A stretch of DNA of 64,000 nt, taken from Bufo bufo. Its lineage: Eukaryota > Chordata > Amphibia > Anura > Bufonidae. The stretch covers positions 786,944,254 to 787,008,253 of the forward strand of contig NC_053389.1 in NCBI RefSeq assembly GCF_905171765.1. Direction: 5' to 3'. Each line of letters begins with the position of its first letter. Positions within the stretch are counted from its first letter, which is position 1. Below the pieces are notes generated by a model that made no database searches, had not been told where the DNA came from, and saw nothing but the letters and a program-made list of their open reading frames with translations. The translations under genes and the position numbers were made by a program. This document shows positions 33,781-44,099 of the stretch, piece by piece.

Positions 33781-34059
33781 GGCTGTGACATCACAGGGAT
33801 GTCTGGCTGCTGTTTGGCTGCATGCATGGCATTGTGGGTGATACATCGTTCCCAGAGTTCCTTGCTCCATGTCCTTACACGTGCAGCAGCCATTTTAGGA
33901 AAGAATGCGATTCATTACCACGAAGCGTGAGGAAATTCGGAATCGGGGCGAATCAAATTTTTCTCTCTTCTCTATCAGCGATGTTACTAGTTCCCGAGCT
34001 GACCACAATACAAGCAGATCTGGCTCTGCCAATACTTTTAGAGGTTTTGGACGTACATT

Positions 34060-34510
34060 GCCTTAGTTCTTTATTACTGCGGCCACCACTTTTCTCTTCT
34101 GATGTCTTCTCCTCCTCAGCACCCTGATCCATCTCCTAGATCCTGTCCAACACACCATCATCACGTCATTGTCATTGTGGGCTTCTTGATCCACTTCCCA
34201 ATTCCCTGCTCTGTATTTGCCCTGAGTGTAATTTTTGCTACCATTGTCTCTACTGCCTCTCTTGAGTATATTCCATAGTGCGTGGGGTTTTGTTGCCCTT
34301 TCTGAGGTAAAAAGAAGGTTCTCCACTAGGAGAGGGCATTGAAGACAGAGATGATGCAAGTGAAAGCCACACGGAGGAGGAGCAGGAGGAATCATGTGAT
34401 GCCTCGCTCCAAGGCACGGTGTCAGACTCAGAGGTGACCTCGACATCATCCTGCTGTGACTGAGAGGAAGCATGAGATATCCAGTCTACAATGTCATCCT
34501 CTTTGTCTTA
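34060..34510 (-). pseudogene. possible hAT-type coding remnant
   Basis: Minus-strand translation is acidic and serine-rich with several stops (DDIVDWISHASSQSQQDD-like start near 34500; SSCSSS further on), similar in style to the N-terminal linkers of hAT proteins. I see no zinc finger or catalytic motif, so this stays tentative. Confidence 0.3.
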
Positions 34511-34514
34511 ACTT

Positions 34515-34790
34515 TGGTCATAATGCAGTTTTTGCAGTAAAAAGTGTTTGAACTACACATTTTATTGCAGTAATAGAGTGAATTCACTAACATGGGTATA
34601 ACTGCAAACTTGCAGTAAATGTCTTTGAACTACACAGCATATTGAAGTAATAGGTGTTTTGTTGTAAAATGTGTTTGAATTATATGGTATATTACAGTAA
34701 TAGAATGTGGAACATGGGTATAAGAACAGTATTGTTTTTGCAGTAAAATGTAATTGAACTACACTGTATTTTGTAGTAATCCTAACAATC
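34515..34790. repeat. degenerate minisatellite
   Basis: TTTGCAGTAAAATGTGTTTG and GAACTACACA words recur near 34549, 34626, 34676 and 34755 with TTGCAGTAATA between, giving irregular units of about 50-80 bases. Confidence 0.5.
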
Positions 34791-35493
34791 ATGCAGTTAT
34801 CACCCTGGCCATATTTAAAACCTTGTAGTGAGACCACCACAAGGACCACAGATACAATGGACAGGAAGGAACCCCATTGACTTCTGTGGGAGAGTTTTCT
34901 AGGGTTGACCCTAATCCTGCCTGTGATGATATCAAGCTAGCCACTGAAAAGTTACCTGTGCAGAATAGGAAATCATCACCTATTAGGCCTAGTGGCCAGT
35001 GTAAAAACTGCAGGATTATATTGTTTTAAATACAGAGACATGGAAAATAGAAAAGAAAATGAAATCACCAAAAAGTCTAGAAAATATATGTTTAACAGGA
35101 AAACGTGGTTTAAACAATAGGTCATTTTCTGATGACACATTCCCTTTAATCACTACAAGTGCAGCAAATTATTTTAAAGGAGCTGTCCAGGATTAGAAAA
35201 AGATGAGCCATACCAGTCCATTGGTTATGTCGCGTATTGTAGCTCTTTAAAGTGAATGGGGCTGAGCTGCAATGCCACACATAACCTGTGGACAGGTATG
35301 GAACAGTTTTTACAGTTTTTAGAAGACAGTACCTCTGATGAGATTATTGGCATTAAAACTAATAAGCCAAATATTAAAAGGTATGAACTAAACCTGTGAT
35401 AAGTATTTTGTCTACATTTTTGGTCTATAACTGGCATACAGGAATTTTCTGAATGGGGGCAACTTGAGAAATGACTGCAAACCCAATTATGGT
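34791..35493. other. no gene; one dispersed-repeat edge
   Basis: TTTAAAGGAGCTGTCCAGGA at about 35173 is similar to the ends of the MITE at 16322-16772, but the opposite end is not found. Nothing else is recognisable. Confidence 0.4.
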
Positions 35494-35952
35494 TTTCACA
35501 CTAGCGTTTTAGTTTTCCGGTATTGAGATCCATCATAGGGGCTCAATACCGGAAAAAAAACGCTTCCGTTTTGTCCCCATTCATTGTCTATGGGGACAAA
35601 ACTGAACAGAACGGAATGCTCCAAAATGCATTCCGTTCCGTTTAGTTGCGTTCCCAGACCAGAGAGCAAACCGCAACATGTTGTATTTTGCTTTCCATCC
35701 TGGGAGGCGGAGCAAGATGGATCCAGTATGACCCCCAATGCAAGTCAATGGGGACAGATCTGTTTTCTCTGACACAATAGAAAACGGATCCGTCCTCCAT
35801 TGACTTTCAGTGGAGTTCATGACGGATCCGTCTTGGCTATGTTAAAGATAATACAACCGGTTCTGTTCATAACGGATGCAGATGGTTGTATTATCAGTAA
35901 CGGAAGCGTTTCTGCTGATCCCTGCCGGATCAAGCACAAACGCTAGTGTGAA
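35494..35952. mobile_element. MITE with TTCACACTAGCGTTT ends
   Basis: Perfect 15-base inverted ends: TTCACACTAGCGTTT (35494-35508) and AAACGCTAGTGTGAA (35938-35952). Internal dyads include TCCGGTATTGAG/CTCAATACCGGA and CCATTCATTG..., and AATGCATTCCGTT. No coding sequence. A decayed reverse copy lies at 254-455. Target duplication not resolved. Confidence 0.88.
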
Positions 35953-35974
35953 ATTAGCCTAATGATATATTCAG

Positions 35975-36959
35975 TAGTGTTGAGCGCGAATATTCGAATT
36001 TCGAATTTTTTTCTCGAATATCGCAATTTCGAGATTTCGCGAATATTTAGACTATAGTTCCAAATATTCGCGAAATCGAATATTCGGATTTTTTTTTTTC
36101 AAAAAAATAAATAAAAATCGTACGATTAATTTATTCATACGTTTTTTTTTTGTTTTTTTTTTTCTTGTATAAGGCAATGTTCCTATGACTAATAGTCATA
36201 GGAACTTTGCCTTATACAGGAAAAAAAATAAAATAAAATCGTACGATTAAATTAATCGTACGATTTATTTATTTATTTATTTTTTTTCTGTATAAGGCAA
36301 CGTTCCTATGACTATGGCTAGGCTAATATGTGTATTTTACGAAATTTCTTAATATTGCTCTAACTTCGTCTTTTAGAATATTCGTAATATTCTAAAAGAC
36401 TGAGTTAGAGCAATATTACGAATATTCTAAAAGACGGAGTTAGAGCAATATTAAGAAATTTCGTAAAATACACATATTAGCCTAGCCATAGTCATAGGAA
36501 CGTTGCCTTATACAGGAAAAAAATAAAAAATCGTACGATTAATTTAATCGTACGATTTTTTTTTTATTTGATTTTTTTTTTCCTGTATAAGGCAACGTTC
36601 CTATGACTATGGCTAGGCTAATATGTGTATTTTACGAAATTTCTTAATATTGCTCTAACTTCGTCTTTTAGAATATTCGTAATATTGCTCTAACTCCGTC
36701 TTTTAGAATATTACGAATATTCTAAAAGACGAAGTTAGAGCAATATTAAGAAATTTCGTAAAATACACATATTAGCCTAGCCATAGTCATTGGAACGTTG
36801 CCTTATACAGGAAAAAAAATTAAAAAAAATCGTACGATTAATTTAATCGCATATTATTAGCGAAAAATAAAATAATTTTCGACAAAAATAATACGAATAT
36901 TCATTCGAATATTCGCGAAATATCGCGAAATCGAATATGGCACCTCCCGCTCATCACTA
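35975..36959. mobile_element. AT-rich nested foldback element
   Basis: Ends TAGTGTTGAGCG and, outward from the right, TAGTGATGAGCG. Between them: TATTCGAATTTCGAAT-type ends, three CGTACGATTAATTTAATCGT-like palindromes, four copies of TATAAGGCAACGTTCCTATG in alternating orientation, and several copies of GCTCTAACT(T/C)CGTCTTTTAG in both orientations. The whole can fold into two large stems side by side. No protein. Confidence 0.85.
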
Positions 36960-37217
36960 ATATTCAGATGAAGCATCGGTTTTGCCATGTGAACGAGAGC
37001 CACTCTGAAAAAGACTGCTACAGATGAGCGAAGTTCTTAAAAATTCAATTCCACTGCTTCGCCAAATTTTACAATTGGCCATAAAACCATGTCTTAGCGT
37101 GTGGCTCTCACTAATGTGACAAAAACCAAAACACAGCGTCGCTTTTTGCATGTGCAATAAAGCAGACATTTGCCAAAACTATCTTGCTTGGTGACTTGTT
37201 AATGGCTCATAGGAGTT
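36960..37217. other. fragment with GATGAGCGAAG word; otherwise nothing
   Basis: CAGATGAGCGAAGTTCTTAA at about 37021 resembles GATGAGCGAAT-type MITE ends, but no partner end is visible within the window. Confidence 0.3.
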
Positions 37218-37218
37218 A

Positions 37219-37530
37219 CAGTGCCTTGAAAAAGTATTCTCACCCCTTGACATTTTCCACTTTTTTTCACGTTACATCCACAAACCTAAACGTATTTTAT
37301 TGGGATTTTATGTGAAAGACCAACACAAAGTAGCGAGTATGTGTCAAGTGTAAAGAAAATGATATGTGGTTTTCAAAATCTTTGATAAATAAAAATCTGA
37401 AAAGTGTGGTGTGCATTTGTATTCCGCCCCCTGTACTCTGATACCCCTAAATAAAATCTTGTGTGACCAATTGCCTTCAGAAGTCTAATTAGCAAATAGA
37501 GTCCCTATAGTATACTCTTAATCCGTGCTG
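37219..37530. mobile_element. left arm of a Tc1-type element, truncated
   Basis: CAGTGCCTTGAAAAAGTATT directly after TA at 37217-37218, followed by CACCCCTTGACATTTTCCAC and ACGTTACATCCACAAACC: the opening sequence of a Tc1 family common in vertebrates. Similarity seems to run out near 37530 and there is no transposase or right end. Confidence 0.7.
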
Positions 37531-37812
37531 CTTGTATCATCAGTACATCTCCCTTCTCCGCAGTCAATCACCTGCAGATGATTCTTCTCACAAGTCCTTA
37601 CAGACTCCATCTCATTCAGAAAAAGACATAAAGCCTCCGATAGTGTAATATTGCATTAAAAACATATGCTGCACTAGCAATATTTTACTTACTGGATCCA
37701 CGTCTGACAATCACATATCTCCAATCACCATGATTAAATCTTCAATCCTTTTCCGTTACAACGAGACTGCCCTCCAGTATTTTTTTTCACTTCACACCAC
37801 TTTCTCTCGTTC
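37531..37812. other. no recognisable feature
   Basis: Nothing supported. Confidence 0.3.
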
Positions 37813-38129
37813 AGGGCTCATGTACACGACCATTGAATGTTTTGAGGTCCACAAATTGCAGACCTACAAAACAGGGATACCGGCCATGTGCATTCTGCAG
37901 TTTGCGGATCGGAACGTCCAGCTCCTAATAGAACAGTCCTATACTTGTCCGTAATGTGGACAATAATAGGACATGTTCTGTTTTTTTGCGGAGAGCACAT
38001 ACAGACACGGAATGAACACTAAGTCATTTCCATTTTTTCATGGCCCTATTGAATTGAATGGTTCTGCATACGGGCCACACAAAAAAAAAAACGGGCACTG
38101 AAAAAAATATGTTCCTGGGCATGAGCCCT
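37813..38129. mobile_element. MITE with AGGGCTCATG ends
   Basis: Ends AGGGCTCATG (37813) and CATGAGCCCT (ending 38129), inverted. Inside are CGGATCGGAACGTCC, GTCCGTAATGTGGACAATA and GGCCCTATTGAATTGAATGG words, like those of the element at 2750-2990, so the two may be related. Confidence 0.65.
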
Positions 38130-39440
38130 ATATTAGACGTCTTCTCCATAAGTATCATTAGAAAGCAAAAGAAAAAACAATGGTGTAACACCACAACTTC
38201 GAGGTAATTAAAACACTTTATTAGAGTGCACATCAATATAAACATCACCGCCCGACCCAGGTTTTGCCATTCACCTTTTGCATATATTTGTATTAATTTA
38301 GACAAAGGTGTCTGGGCCACTTCACCTGCTTCTCTGTGTTCACTACACCAGCACTGAGAGGAGGAAAGGAGCAGGAAAGCTTCCAAGCATATCAGCCCAC
38401 CACAGAATGCAGAAGGTGGACCAGAATTTAGGCCAGAGAAGAAAAAAAACAAACAACATGAAGATTGTAATAATATATTTTTAATGGCGTATTCATTGCA
38501 TTGTGATACTTTTCCTAGCCGCTTTAATAGGCTGCTTTGCAGTTGAATCCAGATCAGAATACATTATAAATAAATGTAATATTGAAAGATGTTATGATCT
38601 ATGATGAAAGTGTATGCACTATGGTCTGCGCTGTATGATTGCATGGTTGGTATAACCAAATGGACACAATATAAATGGGTCATTTAGAGATATTTCAGTA
38701 CTGGCCAAAATCATAGTGTAGTCCCATGGTCCAATAAGTGGTCAATTCAAGGCCCTGTAACGTAGAAGAATAAAATTTTATATTCATGTGTAGTTCTATT
38801 GGTTCTCCTGTTGGTTTGCAGTCTAGTCTGTCATAATAAAATCTTATCCCAGGGTTTGATTGTAGATCTAGGAAAAGCTAAAAGCCATGATAGAGACAGC
38901 AAAGGGAAAAGTGCTTGAAATCATATCATAGCCAGCGAAAATGCATATATCGGGGGTGGAGTTGGCTCCAGTAAATGTGGGATGATTGAAACAGATAATA
39001 TGTAGGTTTTTGTCAGCTGCTGAATCAGCGTATTGTCAGACTATTAGAACTTGAAAATCTGTCTGATGTATTTTATATGCAGAAGGATATTTCACCATGG
39101 GGCTAACACTCACTTTTGAGGGCAACCTATCAAAGATATGGGCAGATAACAAGGTCACTGTGTGTTTCATTGCATGAACAGTTGATTGCATCTATGGAAA
39201 GATAGACATCCATCTAAATACAGTTTATTCATATGGGTAAGGAGGCTTAGAAAAGAAAAAAAATTGCCTGTTGAGAGTTTATGCCACTGCTCAGTAGGAC
39301 ATGCTGAGAAGAAATTCAGTGTATCTGTGTATAGGAGTATGTTGGAGCTGCTTTAGTAATCTGTTGGTTTGAGCTCAGGACTATGAGTGGAATATCCTTT
39401 GCAGTAAAGGCTCATATCTGTGATTTTAGGTCACTCAGAA
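38130..39440. other. no recognisable feature
   Basis: 1.3 kb of AT-rich DNA upstream of the LINE, with no frame, repeat end or RNA gene that I can support. The minus-strand open frame at 38024-38452 is not like any known family. Confidence 0.4.
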
Positions 39441-42140
39441 ATCCAGGTGCGATGTGAGTCTATGGGTAGTTGAGGTTAACTCATTTGCGATCCAACTGGT
39501 CTATGCCATGTATGTAAAAGATAGCATAAAATCTAATTTAATACAAGTTAGCGAGACCAATTTAGAGTCAGTTTGGGTTACGTTGCAGCTTGATAATCAT
39601 AAGGTAACTCGTGTAGGTGTGATATATAGACCACCTAGCCAAGTCAAAGAATTAGATGATCTACTAGTTAAGGAAATAGCTAAAATGACATTGAAGGGGG
39701 AAGTTATCATTATGGGAGACTTTAATCTTCCTGCTGTAAACTGAAAAACCAAAATAGCTAGTTCTGCCAGGAGTACAGCTATTCTAAATTCCCTACTGGG
39801 ATTATCTCTACAGCAAGTAGTTGAGGAGCCAACCCGGAAGGAGGTCATTTTAGATTTAGTATTCACAAATGGGAATTTGGTATCTGATATTACTGTAGGG
39901 GAAAGCTTGGGATCTAGTGATCACCAGTCAGTGTGGTTTACTATAAGTACAGTGACTGAGTCACACCACACAAAAACAAACGTTTTAGATTTTAGAAAAA
40001 CAGACTTTTCTAAAATTAGATTAGTGGTATACGAGTCCCTATCAGATTGGAACAGTTTCAATGGAGTCCATGAGAAATGGGACTACTTAAAAGTGGCACT
40101 ATTGAAGGCAACAGATAACTGCATTAAGCTTGTCAGTAAAAGCAAAAAAAGGAAGAGACCACTGTGGTACTCAGCAGAAGTGGCCAAAATCATAAAAAAC
40201 AAAAAGATAGCATTGAGTAATTATGAAAAAAAAAAAAGAGGATGACAGGCAAATTTATAAGATTAGGCAGAGAGAGGCCAAACAAGTTATAAGAGCTTCT
40301 AAAGCACAGGCAGAAGAGAAATTAGCTCAGTCAGTGAAAAAAGGCGATAAGACATTCTTCAGATACATAAATGAAAAAAGGAAACTAAAACAAGGAATTA
40401 CCAAATTAAAAACAAAAGAAGGAAGGTATATGGAAGAAGATAAAGAACTAGCTGACTGCCTCAATGAATACATCTGTTCAGTTTTTACAAAGGAAAATGA
40501 AGGAAAAGGACCTCAGTTAGGAAGGAAGACTAATGAATCTTTTGATGCATGTGTCTTTACAGAAGAAGAGGTTCTAAGTCAGCTGTCTAAAATTAATACA
40601 AATAAGTCACAGGGGCCTGATGGGATACACCCAAAGATATTAAAAGAGCTTAGTGGTAAACTAGCAAAACCTTTAACAGATTTATTTAACCAATCACTGG
40701 TAACAGGAGTCGTCCCAAAAGATTGGAAATTAGCAAATGTTGTACCCATTCACAAGAAAGGTAGTAGGGAGGAATCGGGCAACTATAGGCCAGTAAGCCT
40801 GACATCAATAGTGGGGAAATTAATGGAAACCATACTTAAGGAGAGGATTGTGGAACATCTAAAATCCCATGGATTGAAAGATGAAAAACAGGATGGGTTT
40901 ACTTCAGGGAGATCATGTCAAACTAATCTTATTGATTTTTTTGATTGGGTGACTAAAATAATAGATGGCGGAGGTGCAGTAGACATCGCTTATCTAGACT
41001 TTAGTAAGGCTTTTGATACTGTCCCACAAAGAAGGCTTATCAATAAATTGCAGTCTTTGGGCTTGGACTCTCATATTGTTGAATGGATTAGGCAGTGGCT
41101 GAGGGACAGACAACAGAGGGTTGTAGTCAATGGAGTATATTCAGACCAAGGTCTCGTTACCAGTGGGGTACCTCAGGGATCTGTTCTGGACCCAATGTTC
41201 AATATCTTTATCAGCGAAATTGCAGAAGGCCTCGATGGTAAGGTGTGTCTTTTTGCTGATGACACAAAGATTTGTAACAGGGTTGATGTTCCTGGAGAGA
41301 TACACCAAATGGAAAAGGATTTAGGAAAACTAGAGGAATGGTCAAAAATCTGGCAACTAAAATTTATTGTTGATAAGTACAAGATAATGCACCTGGGGCG
41401 TAAAAAATATATAAAATTAGTGATACAGTCCTAACCTCAGTATCTGAGGAAATGGATTTAGGGGTCATTATTTCAGAAGACTTAAAGGTAGGCAGACAAT
41501 GTCATAGAGCAGCAGGAAATGCTAGCAGAATGCTTGGGTGTATAGAGAGAGGCATTACCAGTAGAAAGAGGGAGGTGCTCATGCCGCTCTACAGAGCACT
41601 AGTGAGACCTCATTTGGAGTATTGTGCGCAGTACTGGAGACCATATCTCCAGAAGGATTTTGATACTTTGGAGAGAGTTCAGAGAAGAGCTACTAAACTA
41701 GTACATGGATTGCAGGATAAAACTTACCAGGAAAGATTAAAGGACCTTAACATGTATAGCTTGGAAAAAAGACGAGACAGAGGGGATATGATAGAAACTT
41801 TTAAATACATAAAGGGAATCAACAAGGTAAAAGAGGAGAGAATATTTAAAAGAAGAAAAACTGCTACAAGAGGACATAGTTTTAAATTAGAGGGGAAAAG
41901 GTTTAAAAGTAATATAAGGAAGTATTACTTTACTGAGAGAGTAGTGGATGCATGGACTAGCCTTCCTGCAGAAGTGGTAGCTGCAAATACAGTGAAGGAG
42001 TTTAAGCATGCATGGGATAGGCATTAGGCCATCCTTCATATAAGATAGGGCCAGGGACTATTCATAGGATTCAGATATATTGGGCAGACTAGATGGGCCA
42101 AATGGTTCTTATCTGCCGACACATTCTATGTTTCTATGCT
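39440..42140 (+). mobile_element. CR1-like LINE, 5'-truncated
   Basis: Carries the endonuclease C-terminal part, reverse transcriptase and C-terminal region in order on the plus strand. The 3' end is GATGGGCCAAATGGTTCTTA followed by ATTCTATGTTTCTATG, an 8-base terminal repeat of the sort that ends CR1 elements rather than poly-A. The 5' part of ORF2 and all of ORF1 are missing, as usual for target-primed insertion. Confidence 0.88.
39454..42027 (+). pseudogene. LINE ORF2: endonuclease end, reverse transcriptase, C-terminal domain
   Basis: Reverse-transcribes and integrates LINE RNA. 39454-39744: end of the apurinic-type endonuclease, with GVIYRPPS and IIMGDFNLP; the usual next Trp codon is TGA (39742-39744). 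39877-40245: SDHQSVWF with the endonuclease SDH motif. At a run of twelve A (40226-40237) the frame shifts by one. 40223-41434: reverse transcriptase with GPDGIHPKILK, NYRPVSLTS, LDFSKAFDTVP, GVPQGSVLDP and catalytic FADDTKI (about 41251-41271). The frame returns at about 41440, and 41452-42027 holds the C-terminal region (LYRALVRPHLEYCAQYW, LERVQRRATKL, FTERVVDAWTSLP). One stop and two shifts make it inactive, yet the motifs are well kept. Confidence 0.92.
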
Positions 42141-42410
42141 TTTCAACTCAACATCTTGTAGCAGATAGGAAGCTTAATGTCTTCACTTAGTGATTCTCAA
42201 CTATTTTCCCGATAGCATCTCACAGTTACTACAGATTAGTCAGCTGTAACATATGCTTTGTAACTTGGCATGTTAGGTCCTTTTTTTTTCTTTTTTAAGC
42301 GAAACACAGTGGGTCACAAAAAACAATGGCAGCAGGAGAGAATGTGGAGCTGATTCTGGGGCAGCATATTGTGCTCGATTGTGGTATTTGGTTCTGCTGG
42401 GGCAGTATAT
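42141..42410. other. no recognisable feature
   Basis: Short AT-rich spacer between LINE and minisatellite. Confidence 0.3.
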
Positions 42411-43065
42411 GTCATGTCGCACTATTGTAATTATTTCTGCTGGGGCAGTATATTGTGCTGCACTGTGGTATTTGGTTCTCCTGGGGCAGTATATTGTGCT
42501 GCACTGTGGTATTTAGTTCTGCTGGGGCAGTATATTGTGCTGCTCTGTGGTATTTGGTTCTGCTGGGGCAGTATATTGTGCTGCACTGTGGTATTTGGTT
42601 CTGCTGGGGCAGTATATTGTGCTGCACTGTGGTATTTGGTTCTGCTGGGGCAGTATATTGTGCTGCACTGTGGTATTTGGTTCTGCTGGGGCAGTATATT
42701 GTGCTGCACTGTGGTATTTGGTTTTGCCGGTGGAGTATTTTGTGCTGCACTGTGGTATTTGGTTTTGCCGGGGGAGTATATTGTGCTGCACGGTGGTATT
42801 TGGTTTTGCCGGGGGAGTATATTGTACTGCACTGTGGTATTTGGCTCTTCCGGCGCAGTATATTGTGCTGCACTGTGGCATTTAGCTCTTCTGGGGCAGT
42901 ATATTGTGCTGCACTGTGGTATTTGGTTTTGCCAGGGCAGTATATTGTGCAGAAGTGTGGTATTTGGTTTTGCCAGGGCTGTATATTGTGCTGCACTGTG
43001 ATATTTGGTTTTGCCGGAGGAGTATATTGTGCTGCACTGTGATATGTGGTTCTGTTTGGAAGTGT
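42411..43065. repeat. 41-bp minisatellite, about 16 copies
   Basis: Unit: TTGTGCTGCACTGTGGTATT followed by TGGTTCTGCTGGGGCAGTATA. TTGTGCTG starts at 42453, 42494 and 42535, a period of exactly 41. Left and middle units are nearly identical; from 42720 on they drift (GGTTTTGCCGGGGGAG variants). Because 41 is not a multiple of three and the unit lacks stops in most frames, long open frames appear in several frames on both strands. I do not treat these as genes. Confidence 0.93.
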
Positions 43066-43207
43066 ATTGTAGTGATGATGAGCGGCACAGGCAATATTCA
43101 TTTTCGCGATAGTTCGCAAATTTTTCGCATAATATTCACAATAAATTTGCGAATTTTAGAATTCACGATCTCCAGGCATTATTTTCACGATTGCGCAAAT
43201 CGGCACT
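43066..43207. repeat. fragment of a GATGAGCGGCACAGGC-type MITE
   Basis: GATGAGCGGCACAGGCAATA is followed by TTCGCGATAGTTCGCAAATT and CACAATAAATTTGCGAATTT, AT-rich words like those in the foldback at 35975. The piece ends where the Ngaro-like element begins. Confidence 0.45.
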
Positions 43208-43210
43208 AAT

Positions 43211-43302
43211 ATTGAAGGCTGCTTGCAGCCTGTAATTGTGGGAGGAGCGCACTTAGCGTATTTAAACCCCCTCCTACAAGCAGGAGGGCGGCCGGTTCTT
43301 GC
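43211..43302 (+). repeat. A1: left split direct repeat
   Basis: Starts ATTGAAGGCTGCTTGCAGCC and ends GGCGGCCGGTTCTTGC. Identical to A2 at 47963-48054. Contains the small palindromes GGCTGC-TT-GCAGCC and CCTCCT-N6-AGGAGG. Confidence 0.93.
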
Positions 43303-44058
43303 TCCAGCAGCTTCAGCGCCAGACGTCACTTCTGGTCGCGTCTCCCGGCGGGGCATCTCCCCGCAGCCCGTTCATGCTGCCAGCCGCGTTTCTTGTTATA
43401 GGTATAGCCGCTCTGCGGCCTGGTCGGACGCGCCGGCACCTCGTGTTCCCTGTTCAGGGGGTCCAGGGTTGGCAGCGCGCAGCTGCCCGTCAAACCCCCG
43501 CACTGCCCGCCGCCGCAACTGCTCCGGTAAATGCTACAATCCTACCACCGGCACCTCGTGTTCCCCGATCCAGGCCGACCTGAAGCTCCACTGGGTCCCG
43601 CTGTCGCGGCAGCTGCCGGAGCGTGCACATCGCGACGCCTCCCCCCTCCAGGTACCGGGCCCTCCGGCGCATGCGCCGCAAGTTGGGGCGGCGCGCCTCA
43701 CTAAGAGTGAAGGGGGCAAGCGGGGACGGCTCCACAAGCATGCACATCAGGCCATGGTTCATTCAAGCCAGGGGTGTTCCCATTTTGTCAATGTTGTCAA
43801 TGCAACCATCCATGCGGTCTTCCTGCCATTTCCCAGTGCGGGGGTGCCGGGCGCCAGGACTAGCAGCGCAGCGGCCCTGCAGCGGCCCCTTCTCCTATGA
43901 ACGAATCGCCGGCTGTCTGCCGGCTGTTGGCCTGCTGCCCGTTAGCCCCGCACTGCTGTTGTATAAAAAAAAAAAAAAAAAAGGAACCTTTGATTCATAC
44001 CGTGCTTGTTCTGGCGGTTGGCCTGCTACCTGTTAACCCCCGCAATGCTGGTGAAAAA
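43303..44058 (+). other. GC-rich 5' interior of the Ngaro-like element
   Basis: CpG-rich compared with the rest of the window, with a 225-codon open frame spanning 43223-43900 that begins inside A1. The translation (proline-, arginine- and alanine-rich) matches no gag or other family I recognise. A run of 18 A occurs near 43965-43982. It may be leader or decayed gag. Confidence 0.45.
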
Positions 44059-44099
44059 TTAATAATAAATTAATAAGTCCCTGCAGCCACTAGGTGTCA

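Larger units (their letters stand above)
31464..33962 (-). mobile_element. hAT transposon 5' half with promoter and leader repeats
   Basis: Minus strand. From right to left: outer region with TTGATTCGCCCCGATTCCGA (about 33935-33954 read on the minus strand), a TATA-like CTATAAATAG (33771-33780), an untranslated leader with tandem repeats (32700-33420), then an ORF start MSDREVPGP at 32658 leading to a BED zinc finger. The catalytic transposase domain is missing downstream, so this is a truncated or deleted copy. The GATTCG/GAATC outer words resemble the MITEs at 1393-1761 and 51914-52450. Confidence 0.65.

Noticed and set aside
42412..43119. Overlapping open frames up to 235 codons on both strands
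   Set aside because: They arise from a 41-bp tandem repeat lacking stops; no start context, family match or codon bias supports a gene.
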